Positions 1 through 11,174 of a DNA stretch of 64,000 bases are shown here, piece after piece. Below the pieces are notes generated by a model. It saw only the letters and a list, made by a program, of their open reading frames with translations. It did no database searches and had not been told where the DNA came from. A program made the translations under genes and the position numbers. Location of the stretch: contig OX421498.1 in the NCBI GenBank assembly GCA_949126835.1, positions 124,001-188,000 on the forward strand. Direction: 5' to 3'. The stretch's first letter is position 1. Each line of letters opens with the position of its first letter. Source of the DNA: Anisus vortex (lineage: Eukaryota; Mollusca; Gastropoda; Planorbidae).

Positions 1-384
1 TCTATAATAAATCTATAAATAAAGTCTATAAATAATCTATAAATAAAGTCTATAAATAATCTATAAATAAAGTCTATAAATAATCTATAAATAAAGTCAA
101 TAAATAATCTATAAATAAAGTCTATAAATAATCTATAAATAAAGTCTATAAATAATCTATAAATAAAGTCTATAAATAATCTATAAATAAAGTCTATAAA
201 TAATATATAAATAAAGTCTATAAATAATCTATAAAAAAAGTCTATAAATAATCTATAAATAAAGTCTATAAATATCCTATAAATAAAGTCTATAAATAAT
301 CTATAAATAAAGTCTATAAATAATCTATAAATAAAGTCTATAAATAATCTATAAATAAAGTCTATAAATAATCTATAAATAAAG
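1..384. repeat. 24-bp AT-rich tandem array
   Basis: About 16 near-identical 24-bp units built on TCTATAAATAA and TCTATAAATAAAG run from the left edge, so the array may extend outside the window. Every unit carries an AATAAA hexamer on the plus strand. A few point variants occur, for example a TATATAAATAAAG unit near 204. No reading frame of interest is present. Confidence 0.97.
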
Positions 385-1109
385 TTTTGTCTGTAGCCAA
401 TGTAGTCTAAAGGCAAGGGTACAGGTATCAAAAGTTTTTATTTTGAAGGTTTAAAAAAAAAATTGAGATGTTTGGTTTCATTGTATCGTTCAAGACGCTA
501 TACAGTGAAGAGATATTGTCCATGAAACATAACCAAATTAACATTAAGAAAAGTATAATTAACTTTTATTGATCAAATTGATTTGTTATTAAAAAAAACC
601 GTTCAGCTTGAATGCCTGATAGATCTACCTCTAAAGCCTTGAATATTGATGCTTTAAGTAAAATGTTAAGTCCACTAGTTACATTCAAAGAATATCCCCC
701 CCCCCCCACACACACACACACACTTCCTTTTTTTTCCTGTTGATGATGATAACTCCTCAGAAACGTTTTTCTTTTTCTTTATGTCTCATATCTTCCATGT
801 CATCTAGCTCGCTGGTTTTGTGTTTGATGACCACACACTTATACACATATACACACACATACACACACACACATATATTTATTAGCATCATTTGTGAACG
901 AATACATCAAATACATGTAACACAAACACACCAGAGGACTAAACCACTTCATAAGATTTAGTTAAATATAACTGTAAGGAAAAAATTCCATCATTTTAAA
1001 TTGACAAAATTATGAGCCGCTCTTGCTTTCCCGGCAGATAGTCTTAACATTCTATTAATAGACCCTAGTATTAAGGTTGTTAACGAGGTTTTCTTGTTGA
1101 GCTTCTTAT

Positions 1110-1185
1110 ATTACATGTTACAGACACTTGTTCTGAACAGAAGATTATTGCGTCCTACGCTTATCAGTCGGATTATAGCGATATT
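1110..1185 (+). repeat. Dispersed repeat, copy 1
   Basis: The segment with TTACAGACACTTGTTCTG followed by AGAAGATTATTG and CCTACGCTTATC resembles segments at about 25415-25495 (plus strand) and 29105-29190 (minus strand). Three copies with different flanks in one window indicate an interspersed family. The class is not recognised. Confidence 0.5.
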
Positions 1186-1359
1186 TTATTGAATTATCTA
1201 TTGGCATTTAGGCTTCATTTAGCGCTGAGCAACCAGTGCAACTTACGCTTGTATCAATCAAACAGCAGAGATGGACTTTCTGATAAATTGTGTTGGTGAT
1301 AGTAGATTGAAAAGGGATATAATGCATGTCTGAAATAGGACAGGAAAACTTGTAGAGAA

Positions 1360-1415
1360 GGCTGATCCTTGTGCTGGCCACACAATCCCTTTTTAAGCCG
1401 TGCCAATGACTATTG
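1360..1415 (+). repeat. Relic of SINE 3' part
   Basis: TGCTGGCCACACAATCC followed by a diverged GCCGTG segment matches the 3' half of the tRNA-derived SINEs at 10021 and 22384. No tRNA-like head is visible here, so this is a fragment. Confidence 0.45.
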
Positions 1416-3000
1416 CTAAGGAGCAAGTAATAATACAAGGGAAATGACTGATGTAAAACAATTATAATATTAAGTAAGAAAATTAAAAAACTCGGAATAA
1501 AACCCATTTTTGTATATTAAATAAAACCTATATAGGAAGTGCATAATCACATGACTGACCATGCTCATTCTTTAGTCTCCCTCTCGATCTTGTAATGAAC
1601 GCACGTACAAATATATATAGACTCAGAGACAATTATTGAAATGTGTTATATCGCTACTATAACTACAATTATTTCAAGGATGTAAAGTGTGTGCTGTTAG
1701 TAATAATTATTAAATGATATGTGCTGCAACAAGGCGTTCTTTTATTTGATTACAAGTTAAAATATATATATTGTGGTGAATTCGTATGTTCAATGTCTGA
1801 TAGCTGGAGACCAATATTTCAGCAACTGTAGCAGAAACACTCTGAAGAGACTAATTGTATTAATTGATGTACCAATAATAATTAAGGACATCAACAACTA
1901 TCCCACCCATCCCTTCATAAACCTAACAATAACGATTCGGAACTGAGTACTTTTAGGCTAAACTTTTACTTACCAAAAGTCGCAGATATTTTTTTGATGA
2001 TTATATCAGACACATCAGAGTCTTTCTACTCCAGTCTACAGAAAGTTGACTGCCACATTATAATCACGACAACACATAATAAATATGAGAAAGCATTTCA
2101 AAGACAAAGCCACAAAAGCTGGTAGACAACTCCATACTAACAACAAAATAGAGCGATTGCAATCACGTGACAAAAAGCGCGTGCTGTTTGTTTACTTTGT
2201 CTAGTGGTGATAAATGGCAGCCGTATTACTATAGCTGTAAGAAGGTTTTATTTTAAATGTGATCATTTCAACAATATAACTTAAAACATATATAAAACAC
2301 TGTCAAGCGATGTAAATTAACATTGAAAGCTAAAATTTAAACCATTAAAAACCAATGGAAAAGGTTCCGTAAGTACCGAATATTGAATTGAAGATGTCGA
2401 TTGTCGAAAGTTAGCCAATGTACAATGTTTCAAACAAGCTATTGAACAACTATAAAAGCCTAAAATCTTGTTTATTTCGTGGACTGACTACTAAGGACTA
2501 GTATCACAGTTAAATATCAAGACTTATGGAAACTAATTCCTTATATTTTGGGTTTAAAATACACATGGTAAGGAACAATGTTTATTTTTCATTAATGCCA
2601 TTATCGCCAAGATGGTCGCTATTTACACAAGTACGTCACTAAAAAACCTAAGCCACGCCTTTTGCAATCGCTCTATAGTCGAGAATGGGAAATAGATCAT
2701 TGCGTGGCTTATCTGCCCTTTGATGATTGTGTACGTTCTAGTTCTAGGTGGGGGAATTGTTACTTTATGAAACTTTATTGCTTTACTTATATTCGATCTA
2801 TATCTCTTTCTATTCATTCAATAATTCATGCGTGCCTAGATCTATTAATCCAGCCAGCTATCTATCTATTGAATAGATCTATCTACTTATAAATCTGTCT
2901 GTCTCTCTTTTATTTTCCTATAATAATGTATATAGAAATATATGCTTCTAAAACTTTACCGTTTCATCCCGTTTGGATTCAAAGCTGACATATCGACCCC

Positions 3001-3845
3001 ACACATATGCTCAAACACACGTATATACTCACACACAGATATACAAACACACACATTTACACACACATATATACTCAAACACAAACTTATATACTCACAC
3101 ATATATACTCACACTTATATACTCACACATACATATACTCACACACACATATACTCACACACACACTTATATACTCACACACACACTTATATACTCACAC
3201 ACACACTTATATACTCACACACACACACTTATATACTCACACACACTTATATACTCACACACACACATATACTCACACACACACTTATATACTCACACAC
3301 ACACTTATATACTCACACACACACTTATATACTCACACACACACTTATATACTCACACACACACTTATATACTCACGCACACACTTATATACTCACGCAC
3401 ACACTTATATACTCACACACACACTTATATACTCACACACACACTTATATACTCACACACACACTTATATACTCACACACACACTTATATACTCACACAC
3501 ACACTTATATACTCACACACACACACTTATATACTCACACACACACTTATATACTCACACACATATACACACACACACACTTATATACTCCCACACATAT
3601 ATACTCACACACACACTTATATACTCACTCACACACATATATATACTCACACACTTGTATACTCACACACACACACTTATATACTCACACACATATATAC
3701 TCACACACATATATACTCGCACACTTGTATACTCACACACTTATATACTTACACACACACTTATATACTTACACACATATATACTCACACACACACTTAT
3801 ATACTTACACACACATATACTCACACACACACATAATCACACACA
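3001..3845. repeat. 20-bp CA-rich minisatellite
   Basis: About 40 units of the type ACTTATATACTCACACAC, 18 to 24 bp long because the CA stretch varies. The plus strand contains no TAA, TAG or TGA in any phase of the unit, so all three forward frames stay open for more than 850 nt and give apparent proteins of 340, 292 and 287 residues rich in Tyr, Thr, His, Ile and Leu. All three frames being open at once is the mark of a stop-free repeat, not of coding sequence. Confidence 0.95.
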
Positions 3846-4084
3846 CGTGCTCTTGTTCAAACACAAACATTTACACTTATTTTAAGATACATAAGGTAAC
3901 TGGCCGATTGTTTGACTTAAATTCATTGGACATTAAAAAAAGAATACCTCCAAAGGGGCCCTAAATATCGCTTGAGGTCGAACCCAAACTCGGCGTATAT
4001 CACAATCGCCATTTGTGTCACAGCTACAGTGATCACAGATGTCACATTTACCACTTATGTCACAATAAACGCATGTGTTAGAAA

Positions 4085-4500
4085 TCGTTACCACCGCTTA
4101 AGTCACAAATTACTCAGTCTCACGTCGCAAATCGCCATATACCAAGTCACAAATTACCCAGTCTCACGTCGCAAATCGCCATGTACCAAGTTACAAATTA
4201 CCCAGTCTCACGTCGCAAATCGCCATGTACCAAGTCACAAATTACCCAGTCTCACGTCGCAAATCGCCATGTACCAAGTTACAAAATTTCACTGCTTAGC
4301 CTACGTCACAAATTGCCACAGCTCATGTTAAAAATCAACAACGCCTACGTCACACATTACCACCGCCTACGTCACTAATTTCCACCATTTACAAATAGCC
4401 ACAATTTACGTCACAAATTACACCCGTTTACGTCAGAAATAACCACTAATTACGCGTCGTAAATTACCACCGCTTACGTCATAAATGTCCACCGGTGATC
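4085..4500. repeat. 44-bp tandem repeat with degenerate flanks
   Basis: Four clear copies of about 44 bp lie at 4115-4285 (core TCTCACGTCGCAAATCGCC, then ACCAAGT(C/T)ACAAATTACC). On the 3' side follow diverged shorter units of the TACGTCACAAATTACCACC type to about 4500. This looks like an old array with a younger expansion inside it. Confidence 0.85.
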
Positions 4501-5322
4501 GTCTGATACAAGGTTACCTTTCTCCCAAGAAACACAAGTAGACAACGCTTACTGCTCGACTTCTGCTGCTGCAACTGCTACTGACCCAGTCGCAAGTGTG
4601 CCGTTCTCAATATCCGGTTTTAACAGGCTTCCCTTGCCTTTTGTTTACGCACCAACACTGTAAGGCCTACAGAGCTGCAGGCAAATTGTACGGCGACACA
4701 TCAGAGGTCGTAGTTTATCGTTAGTTTCCGTGTATAGTTTCTAATGCAAACTTAGAATTATCGACGCTTTTTACAAAGCAGTTTTTGTGTATTGTTTTTC
4801 AAGTAGATCAGTACATTCCCTTTGTAGGTTTTTCTCTTTAATCGTTGAAACACATCATATCTTAGTACTAATCGATAATCGATAGGCCACCAACACGCTG
4901 GACAGATCAATAATCACGTATTGATTGATGTTTGTTCATAGCGATTGCAGCCGTTCTTGTCACGTGGGGAAAAACTAGATTATTTCTTTATTTTATAAAT
5001 ATATATATATATATATAGGCCTCTTTTGTTCTATTATCAGTGAGACTCTTTCAAAAGAATCATCTTTCAGTCAGGAAATACAATGGCTCAATAGCTGACT
5101 CCTAAATGATAGGCCTACTTTTTTCTTGTATGATAAATGGTATGATAGTTTGCGCGAATGTCTATTGTGTTTGAGTACAAATGGTTCTTTAATATTGTTT
5201 TAAAAGTATGCTGAAAGACGGAATTTATGTAATGAAATCAAATTTCCATTTATTTGGATCAATAAAGCAATCTTATCTTATCTTATATACGGTATATATA
5301 TATATAATATATATAAGATAAG
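4501..5322. other. Non-coding stretch, nothing recognised
   Basis: No exon or transposon was identified. It contains TA microsatellites at about 5000-5018 and 5290-5312 and a TCTTA-type simple tract at 5270-5285. Confidence 0.5.
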
Positions 5323-5375
5323 AATAAGATAAGAATTGGCATTTCTTATAGCGCTTCTATCCATGCTATTGAAGA
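5323..5375 (-). repeat. Retroposon 3' tail
   Basis: On the minus strand the segment reads ATGGATAGAAGCGCTATAAG and then runs into AT-rich simple sequence. The same ATGGA...GCGCTATATAA tail occurs at 7566-7620, 9395-9445 and 12225-12290, so these are probably 3' ends of related non-LTR or SINE insertions. Confidence 0.45.
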
Positions 5376-6616
5376 TGTCAAAGCGATAGGGGTCCTGACG
5401 TTGGTAGTGACCATAACTTGTCTAATGCAAACTCAAACTAAAGAAAGTCAATACAACACCTAGTTACCAGCTCTATGACTCTTCCAAAATGAAAGACACA
5501 CTAGTAAAAAAGAGTTTTGTGTTGAAACTACATAATAGATTCAGCCTACTGGAAAACCTTTAAGAAGACGACATCAACACACACTGCAATAAGATTTTAA
5601 ATGTATATGTTACGGCCAAAGCCCGAAGTGCGGCCAGATCGTGATCTGGTCGGCCACTTCGGGCTTTGGCCGAGGCGCTTGGCCAATGTCCGATGTGCTG
5701 GAAATCGCCAGTGTTTACGCTACTTTGGCCGGCCACTTCGCGAAGTGGCTGGAAATCCCTGGCCAATGTTCGATGTGCTGATGCAAGAATGTTCGGTAGG
5801 CGGCACAAATGTGATGACGGCTTGCAAATGGTAGCAAGGATAGTGATACGTGCGCTGTGACGATAATTTTCTGTTCATCTGCTGCTTTTCAGAGAAAGTC
5901 CTGTCGAAGTGGTCACTAATTATCAAGGCAATTAATTATCACACGATTTAGTAAACTATCTGCCTGGATAAAAATACAATTTGCGTCATAAATTGACTAG
6001 ATGGTGTATGCGAGTCGAGGATTGACTTTTGATAAGCCACAAAGGTGGTAAGACAGGAGCGACCGTATTTTTATCTAGCCATTGTCCGCGCGGTCGAGTT
6101 TCATGTGTTGTATAAACATGGGTGGGGCCGCCAGTCGCAATGAGATACCCTTGAGATAACACTACTGCACCAATAAACTGAGGCATTTGACTTACACATA
6201 TACCGAGCATCGTTTGTGGATTATTTTACTTTGTGTACATGTGTGTTCTAGGTAGACAACTGTAGATTATAAGCGATGTTCCAACAAATATAAATATCGT
6301 GCATCGAATCCAATAGCGCTAAAGAATAAGTTCTGCTATCACGCTTATAGACTAACAAGCCAATTTTGTTTTGTTGAGTAGAAAGTGCCCGTAGGGACAT
6401 TACAATTATTTGGGGGCATTCAGGCTCCGATTGAACGCGCAACAACGTGCACCCTGCTGGCCACCCCATCCCCTGTCACATTAAGACACTGCCTATGTTA
6501 CTTGTGGTTTTATTGTGAGTATTGTATTTCTCTGCACGAGTTTGTATAACAGTCAATATGCATTTATATGCAACTGGGGCTGTATCTCACGTAGCGGCAT
6601 TTCAATAAATAAACCC

Positions 6617-6838
6617 ATGGCATCTACTGACGAGACTAGTATGCTGGACAAAGTTGGCGTACATGTAAATGCGGAACCAACATTTGATATGAAAACTATG
6701 TTCTTAGATACTTTGAATACGTTACTGCAAGAAAAAGATAATGATAGCTGGATCATCATCAGAGACAAATACTGTGCTTTTATAAATATAAAGGACTTTA
6801 AACAGGCTAAAGCAAAGCAGAAAAAAAGAAAGTGTTGA
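6617..6838 (+). CDS. Small hypothetical protein (73 aa)
   Basis: An ORF of 73 codons beginning at the ATG of CCCATGGCATCT, a better context than the more upstream in-frame ATG at 6515, whose extra residues look like translated non-coding DNA. The product is acidic to neutral with a short Lys-rich tail (KQAKAKQKKRKC) resembling a basic nuclear-localisation stretch. It has no signal peptide or membrane segment. A second small ORF begins 3 nt after its stop, and an AATAAA lies about 155 nt downstream. No family is recognised. It sits inside the 1.74-kb inverted-repeat element and could be element-encoded or a chance frame. Confidence 0.3.
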   Translation: MASTDETSMLDKVGVHVNAEPTFDMKTMFLDTLNTLLQEKDNDSWIIIRDKYCAFINIKDFKQAKAKQKKRKC

Positions 6839-6840
6839 CT

Positions 6841-6960
6841 ATGCCCTATCGTCGACTAAGAAAGTATGACGTTATTGAAGTTGATGTCAAAGAAAAACTT
6901 ATTGTGCCAGTAACAAAAGACAATAGCGTTACTTTGTACTTTGTGCACACAGAAGAGTAA
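6841..6960 (+). CDS. Small hypothetical protein (39 aa)
   Basis: A 39-codon ORF whose ATG lies 3 nt after the stop of the 73-aa ORF and which ends in TAA at 6958-6960. The product is highly charged, starts MPYRRLRKYDVIEVDVKEKL and ends in Glu-Glu. Composition looks protein-like and the arrangement suggests a compact bicistronic transcript ending at the AATAAA at 6995, but the length is too short to be sure and no family is recognised. Confidence 0.25.
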   Translation: MPYRRLRKYDVIEVDVKEKLIVPVTKDNSVTLYFVHTEE

Positions 6961-6994
6961 TAGACGAACATTACTGATTTTGTAATTTAGTATA

Positions 6995-7000
6995 AATAAA
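6995..7000 (+). promoter_or_regulatory. Possible poly(A) signal
   Basis: An AATAAA lies 35 nt after the stop of the 39-aa ORF, within AT-rich sequence. It is correctly placed to end a short transcript over the two small ORFs, but such hexamers are frequent in DNA this AT-rich. Confidence 0.25.
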
Positions 7001-7384
7001 GATGGATAATTTACTATAATAAACTAATTTGACTGAATTTTTAATATATTTTAATTAATAACAATTTATTATAATAAACTAATTTGACTTATTTTGTAAT
7101 TTAGTATAATTAATAATCAATAGGGCCTATATGCCTAATGTGATAATTACGGTATACAAACACTCAAAATATGCTCAAGACCTTCTTAATCGGACTTTGG
7201 CCGATCGCCCCTGGCCATTTTGCGAACTTGCCGGCCAAGGTCCGAAATCAAGTAAAGATCGGGCATTGGCCGGTCAAATTTGAGGTGTTATTAGCCACTT
7301 CGCGATCTGGCCGACTTCGGGCTTTGGTCGTAACACATACACTGAGACCAGTAAAACAACACTAAGGCACAAAACAAGATAGAG

Positions 7385-7565
7385 AAAGGAATGGATTTCA
7401 GATGCCACATGGAGCCTCATAGAACAAAGAAAAGAGGCAAAGCGGAAAATGGTAAAAAAAAATGGAGAAAGAAATGCAGAAGATAGACAGGATTACAAAA
7501 GGCTCAACATTGTAATAAAGCGAAGTGTAAGACAAGACAAAGGATATTATGTAGACAACATAGTA
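7385..7565 (+). pseudogene. LINE ORF fragment (linker region)
   Basis: Reading plus, an uninterrupted stretch gives KEWISDATWSLIEQRKEAKR, then KRSVRQDKGYYVDNI. This matches the linker between endonuclease and reverse transcriptase in RTE-like / craniofacial-development-protein-2-like LINE polyproteins. Neither the endonuclease nor the RT is adjacent, so it is a truncated fragment. It runs directly into the 3' tail of an oppositely oriented LINE at 7566. Confidence 0.65.
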
Positions 7566-7885
7566 ATTAATAAATGGTCACTTATATAGCGCCTCACTCC
7601 ATGCTAATGCAAAGCATGCTCCTACACCTACACCTACATGTCCCGTAGACTGTTGGACCGTTGGGGCGCCACAGATGACATGTAAACCAGCCTCCTCCAT
7701 TCCTCCCGTCTCTCAGCCGTTCTCAATGCCTCGCACAGTTTTGTACCTGTCCATTCCCTGATATTATCTTCCCAACGTTTCTTTTGTCTTCCTCTCTTTC
7801 GGCCTCCTCTGGTGGTACCCTGCAGGATGGTCGTTGCAAGCCCGTTGGTTCTGGTGACGTGGCCATACCATTCCAGTTTTCTTTT
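7566..7885 (-). pseudogene. LINE ORF C-terminus and 3' tail
   Basis: On the minus strand about 84 codons are open from 7885 to the stop at 7634-7636, containing LEWYGHVTRTNGLATTILQG, RKRGRQKKRWEDNIREWTG and EWRRLVYMSSVAPQRS. This is the conserved C-terminal region found after the RT domain in many animal RTE-like LINEs. The 3' UTR is short and ends in GCGCTATATAAGTGACC and an AT-rich tail at 7566-7620. It is 5'-truncated and therefore a dead copy. Confidence 0.75.
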
Positions 7886-7959
7886 CTTGGCTGATTTTGA
7901 AAAGGGCCGATAGTCTGCCCCCCACTAAAGGCGTCAACCCAAGGTAGCGGCTAAATAGG

Positions 7960-8225
7960 TCGGAACAATCTTTAATATCACAAATGCGCACTGGTCATTG
8001 CCCCATTGGAGCATACTTTGCCAGGCTCCGGCCTAACTTCGACTCGTGGTGTCGCCATTGTGGGGAGGAGGAGGATACGGTGGAGCATATGCTGCGGGAG
8101 TGCCCCAGTCTCGTCAGCTTTCGATAGTATGAATCGGGTGACCTACTTTCCACTGATCTCTACTGAGACATAAATGTGCTCAGAAGCACGGCAGAGTTAT
8201 TATCCAGATTTCTAAAGGTAGAATA
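7960..8225 (+). pseudogene. LINE fragment, post-RT C-terminus with CCHC-like motif
   Basis: The plus strand gives SLISQMRTGHCPIGAYFARL, then a Cys/His motif (WCRHCGEEEDTVEHMLRECP) before a TAG at about 8126. This is the zinc-knuckle tail that follows the RNase H or RT domain of many non-LTR elements. Further in-frame codons after the TAG (LLSTDLY, then LRSTAELLSRFLK in another frame) suggest decay. It is a different family from the LINE on the minus strand at 7566-7885. Confidence 0.65.
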
Positions 8226-8659
8226 TTCCCAGCTCTCAAGGCTAGCCTAGCTGGGCTGTTAAATGATCCGTTTTCAGATAGATATGTATGACCTAATAAC
8301 CTAAAGATAACTATCTTTAGCCTATAACTATGACAGTAATAGTGACTGTGTAACAGCGAATGTGTAAATGACTGTGTACTTATGGACTGACTGAAACATA
8401 GTAACACACAGTGGACTATATTATTGTAATGTGTTGACCAAACTTAGTGACCTGATAGCTCTGTGTTGTTGTTATATTGACTGACTGGACTTGTTGAGTT
8501 GTATTCGTTAATATCTTGTTTGAGTGATTAGGACTACCGAGTGAATGACTGGAGTAAGGAACTGATTGTAGAATAAGAATAAAAGTTGTTACACAGACCA
8601 CCTTCTTTTGAAAATGTTACGTTTACAATAACAAAATTAAATATCTAGCAAAAAGCGAT
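8226..8659. other. Non-coding stretch, nothing recognised
   Basis: AT-rich, with degenerate TGACTG-type words at 8330-8600. No exon, RNA gene or clear mobile element was identified. Confidence 0.4.
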
Positions 8660-8860
8660 ATCTCCATATATAGATGTCTAGGACTAACCATCAGCCTTTA
8701 ACCAAAGTTCCTTATATAGATGTCTAGGCCTAACCATTAGCTTTTCACCACCAAAGTTCCTGATATAGATGTCTAGACCTAACCATCAGCTTTTCATAAA
8801 AGTTTTTTCTCTATATAATGTCTAGGCCTAACCATCAGCCTTTCACCAAATGTCCGATCA
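8660..8860. repeat. ~50-bp degenerate tandem repeat (4 copies)
   Basis: Four diverged units share TATAGATGTCTAGGCCTAACC, ATCAGCTTTTCACC and AAAGTTCC. Length and sequence drift between copies suggest an old array. Confidence 0.8.
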
Positions 8861-9952
8861 GGCTACATTTCATTCCGTACATTAACTTAAAGGGAAACAT
8901 TGGCAAATGAATGGTGTCTTGAACTGGGTATTTGTTTTTGATTAGCTTACGGTGCATGTTGCTGGTTTCTCCCTGTAAATCTTTTTCGTGAGTGATTTCC
9001 TCTCTATAAAAAATTAAAGCTATCTTTTAGCCCAAACGAAACGGACGAATCGTGAATAATTTTGTAGCTTCAGTTGAAATTCGAAAAAGTCAGCGGAACA
9101 TTTGTATATAATATTATGATGTTTAAAGAGACGGCACTGATGGATAAGGGAGTCTTGTGGAAACAATGTGAAATCCATGTTATCGCCAGCCCAATAAATA
9201 TCAGAGGAAAAAATAAGCATGTAACAACTAGATTCTAAAGCAACACTCTAAATGGAACGCTGGGGGCGTTTGGCATAGCAGTGAATTGCAATTCTCGTGG
9301 TAGGCCTACAGAGTTGAAATCTGACAGAGTAAGGATTGTATTCCCGACTACTACTCTTACGCATCTCTGATTGTATAAATCTTAATAATAATTGGTCATT
9401 TATATCGCGCCTCACTCCATCCTAATGCAAGCATGCTCAGCGCGCTAAATCTTCTGTTGAGAAAGCAATGACAGCTATAGAGGAAGCTGATACCAAAAGC
9501 TCACCTGTCCACGTGGAGGTGTGAGGACCACTGGTGAGTCTAACGCATGAGGAACATTACCCAGGAATCGGTCTGGAGATGTCATTGCAAGAAAGTTTAC
9601 AGAGATTATGTTCTACCTAGCTGAACATCGAATCCAGGCGCGTGCTACTTCGCGACACACTTTAAACACAAAAACTATTGTATAAATGTAATTTCATAGT
9701 TATTGTTTAAATTGGAAGTAAAGAATGCTAAGAAGTGTTAATTGTTTTACCAGCAAATAGTAAAATATCAAGGCTGTCATTAAACAGACGACAAAGAGTT
9801 TCACAGTGAGATACAGTTACATGCATCGTGATATTGTTTTCAATTTTCAATTACAGACATCAAATAAATTCCTGATCTAAAGTGATCAACTTTTCAGGGG
9901 TTGCCAATTTATGGCCTTCGGGTTTGATCTGACCTTACAGTGAATGAGTTTA

Positions 9953-9953
<1 letters not shown>
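8861..9953. other. Non-coding stretch with one retroposon tail
   Basis: No exon was recognised. On the minus strand, 9395-9445 carries ATGGAGTGAGGCGCGATATA followed by ATT-rich sequence, the same tail as the minus-strand LINE at 7566-7620. It is the only recognised element here. Confidence 0.45.

Positions 9954-9997
<44 letters not shown>
9954..9997 (+). repeat. Poly(A) tract, 44 nt
   Basis: An uninterrupted run of 44 A residues ends 23 nt before the SINE at 10021. Pure tracts this long are typical of recently retroposed 3' ends, or of assembly slippage. It lies on the 5' side of the SINE, so it is not that element's own tail. Confidence 0.9.
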
Positions 9998-10000
<3 letters not shown>

Positions 10001-10020
10001 TAAAAATGTAAACAGAAGTT

Positions 10021-10292
10021 GATGGCGCACGGTAGTCAAGCGGCAGCGCGTTCGACTGGCGATCCGAAGGTCCTGGGTTCGAATCCTGGTGGCGCCAGGA
10101 ATTTTCCCCAGGACTTGAGGGTGTCCCTGTGTCTACCCAGCTCTGATGGGTACCTGACATTAGTTGGGGTAAAGTAAAGGCAGCTGGGCAATGTGCTGGC
10201 CACACATCCCCTAGTATGCCGTGGCCACAGAAACTGGTGAACGTTGCTTCACCAGCCCTATGATCATTTTGGTCCGAAGGGTACTTTACTTA
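10021..10292 (+). mobile_element. tRNA-derived SINE, copy A
   Basis: The head has a pol III A-box-like TAGTCAAGCGGCAGCGCG and a B box GGTTCGAATCC at 10076-10086, so it folds like a tRNA. The body contains CCCAGCTCTGATGGGTACC, GGGTAAAGTAAAGGC-like and TGCTGGCCACAC blocks, and it ends with GGTCCGAAGGGTACTTTACTT. It is full-length and well preserved. A second near full-length copy is at 22384, and rearranged copies are at 26972 and 28555. Confidence 0.88.
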
Positions 10293-11174
10293 AACAGAAG
10301 TTGAACTATATTAAAAAGTAACATATACTATAAACATAGTAGATTGATTAATTATTAATAATGACTGTAGATTGGCTACCACTGACAAATCAAGACAGAG
10401 AAAACAAAACAAAAAAAATTTATTAGGAAACAATTATTAGAAAACTATCTATGTTAACACGACATTTCTTAAAAATCTGAAAAAAAATGATTTCATCATT
10501 TGAAGATTCCCACGTGGACAAATATGAGAATTTAAAAATGTAAAAAATCTACAGCCTATCAGCTTGTCTACTGTTATAGTACCATTCAATTTTAGGCAGT
10601 GCTATACAATAATGCCTAAAGTGAATGCCTAAGCGGCTGTATGACTATAATTAACCTACTAAGCCACTTTTACGTCTGGTAGGTGATAAGAAATGTTTTG
10701 TGCAAAATTGCAGTTATTAATCTAGTAGTACTTTATTTACAGTATAAGCTTATGTTTTTATTATACCAAATACTTTTAAAAAAAATCTGCTTCTGTTATG
10801 TAGGATTAAATAGAGTTTGTTTCTCATAATAATCATCATATAATCATGTAAGTCAGATGTTACCAAACGTTTTTCTTACATAACCAAGTTATTTGGAAAC
10901 TTTTGATGCGTGACCAACTAACACATATAAGTAACATATAACAAACGTATGATTTTTTTTTTACACAATTAACTAGCGAGATTATGCTAAAGTTGAGTTC
11001 AAAGATCACACAATGTCCACTTGTTATATATTACATGTCCATCACAAAAAACCTGACCTAAGTTTGAAAGACTTTATTTTTTGCCTAATCAAAATGCAAA
11101 CCACGTAGCACGTAGAACGCACAAAATCTTCTGTATAGAAAAGAAAGCTTATTTAACAAATACGATCAGTGTTT
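10293..11174. other. AT-rich stretch, nothing recognised
   Basis: Any transmembrane or kinase-homology exon of the receptor gene would be expected on the minus strand from here leftwards. I looked for an AG...GT-bounded frame with a hydrophobic segment and found none that I could support. Several T-runs and A-runs occur. Confidence 0.4.

Larger units (their letters stand above)
385..2999. other. AT-rich non-coding stretch
   Basis: No convincing exon was found on either strand. It holds a C-run plus CA microsatellite at 696-723, a second degenerate CA/TA tract at 838-880, two dispersed-repeat relics listed separately, and degenerate TCTA-type simple sequence at about 2788-2915. The short frames here (up to 99 codons) have no recognisable domain; the minus-strand one at 1208-1507 overlaps a SINE relic. 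Confidence 0.6.
5602..7341. mobile_element. 1.74-kb element with ~40-bp TIRs
   Basis: The left end (5602 onward, TGTATATGTTACGGCC, AAAGCCCGAAGT, GGCCAGATCG) and the reverse complement of the right end (from 7341, TGTATGTGTTACGACC, AAAGCCCGAAGT, GGCCAGATCG) match at nearly every position over about 40 bp. Just inside the left end is a hairpin of about 27-bp arms (5614-5640 with 5643-5671), and related GGCCAATGTCCGA-type words recur near both ends. No target-site duplication was found and no transposase is recognisable. The interior holds two small ORFs with a downstream AATAAA. A non-autonomous DNA transposon or foldback element is the best reading; the superfamily is not identified. Confidence 0.6.

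Noticed and set aside
3001..3845. CRISPR-like array
   Set aside because: Repeats are head-to-tail without unique spacers, in a eukaryotic genome.
2942..3964. Three overlapping plus-strand frames of 287-340 codons
   Set aside because: All three frames are open at once over a CA-rich array with no stop triplet in its unit.
9020..9220. Transmembrane or juxtamembrane exon of the receptor
   Set aside because: The minus-strand frame has no long hydrophobic segment, no matching splice phases and no similarity to the family.
10021..10093. Functional tRNA gene
   Set aside because: A and B boxes are present, but the sequence continues into a SINE body shared with at least three other copies, and the acceptor-stem ends do not pair convincingly.
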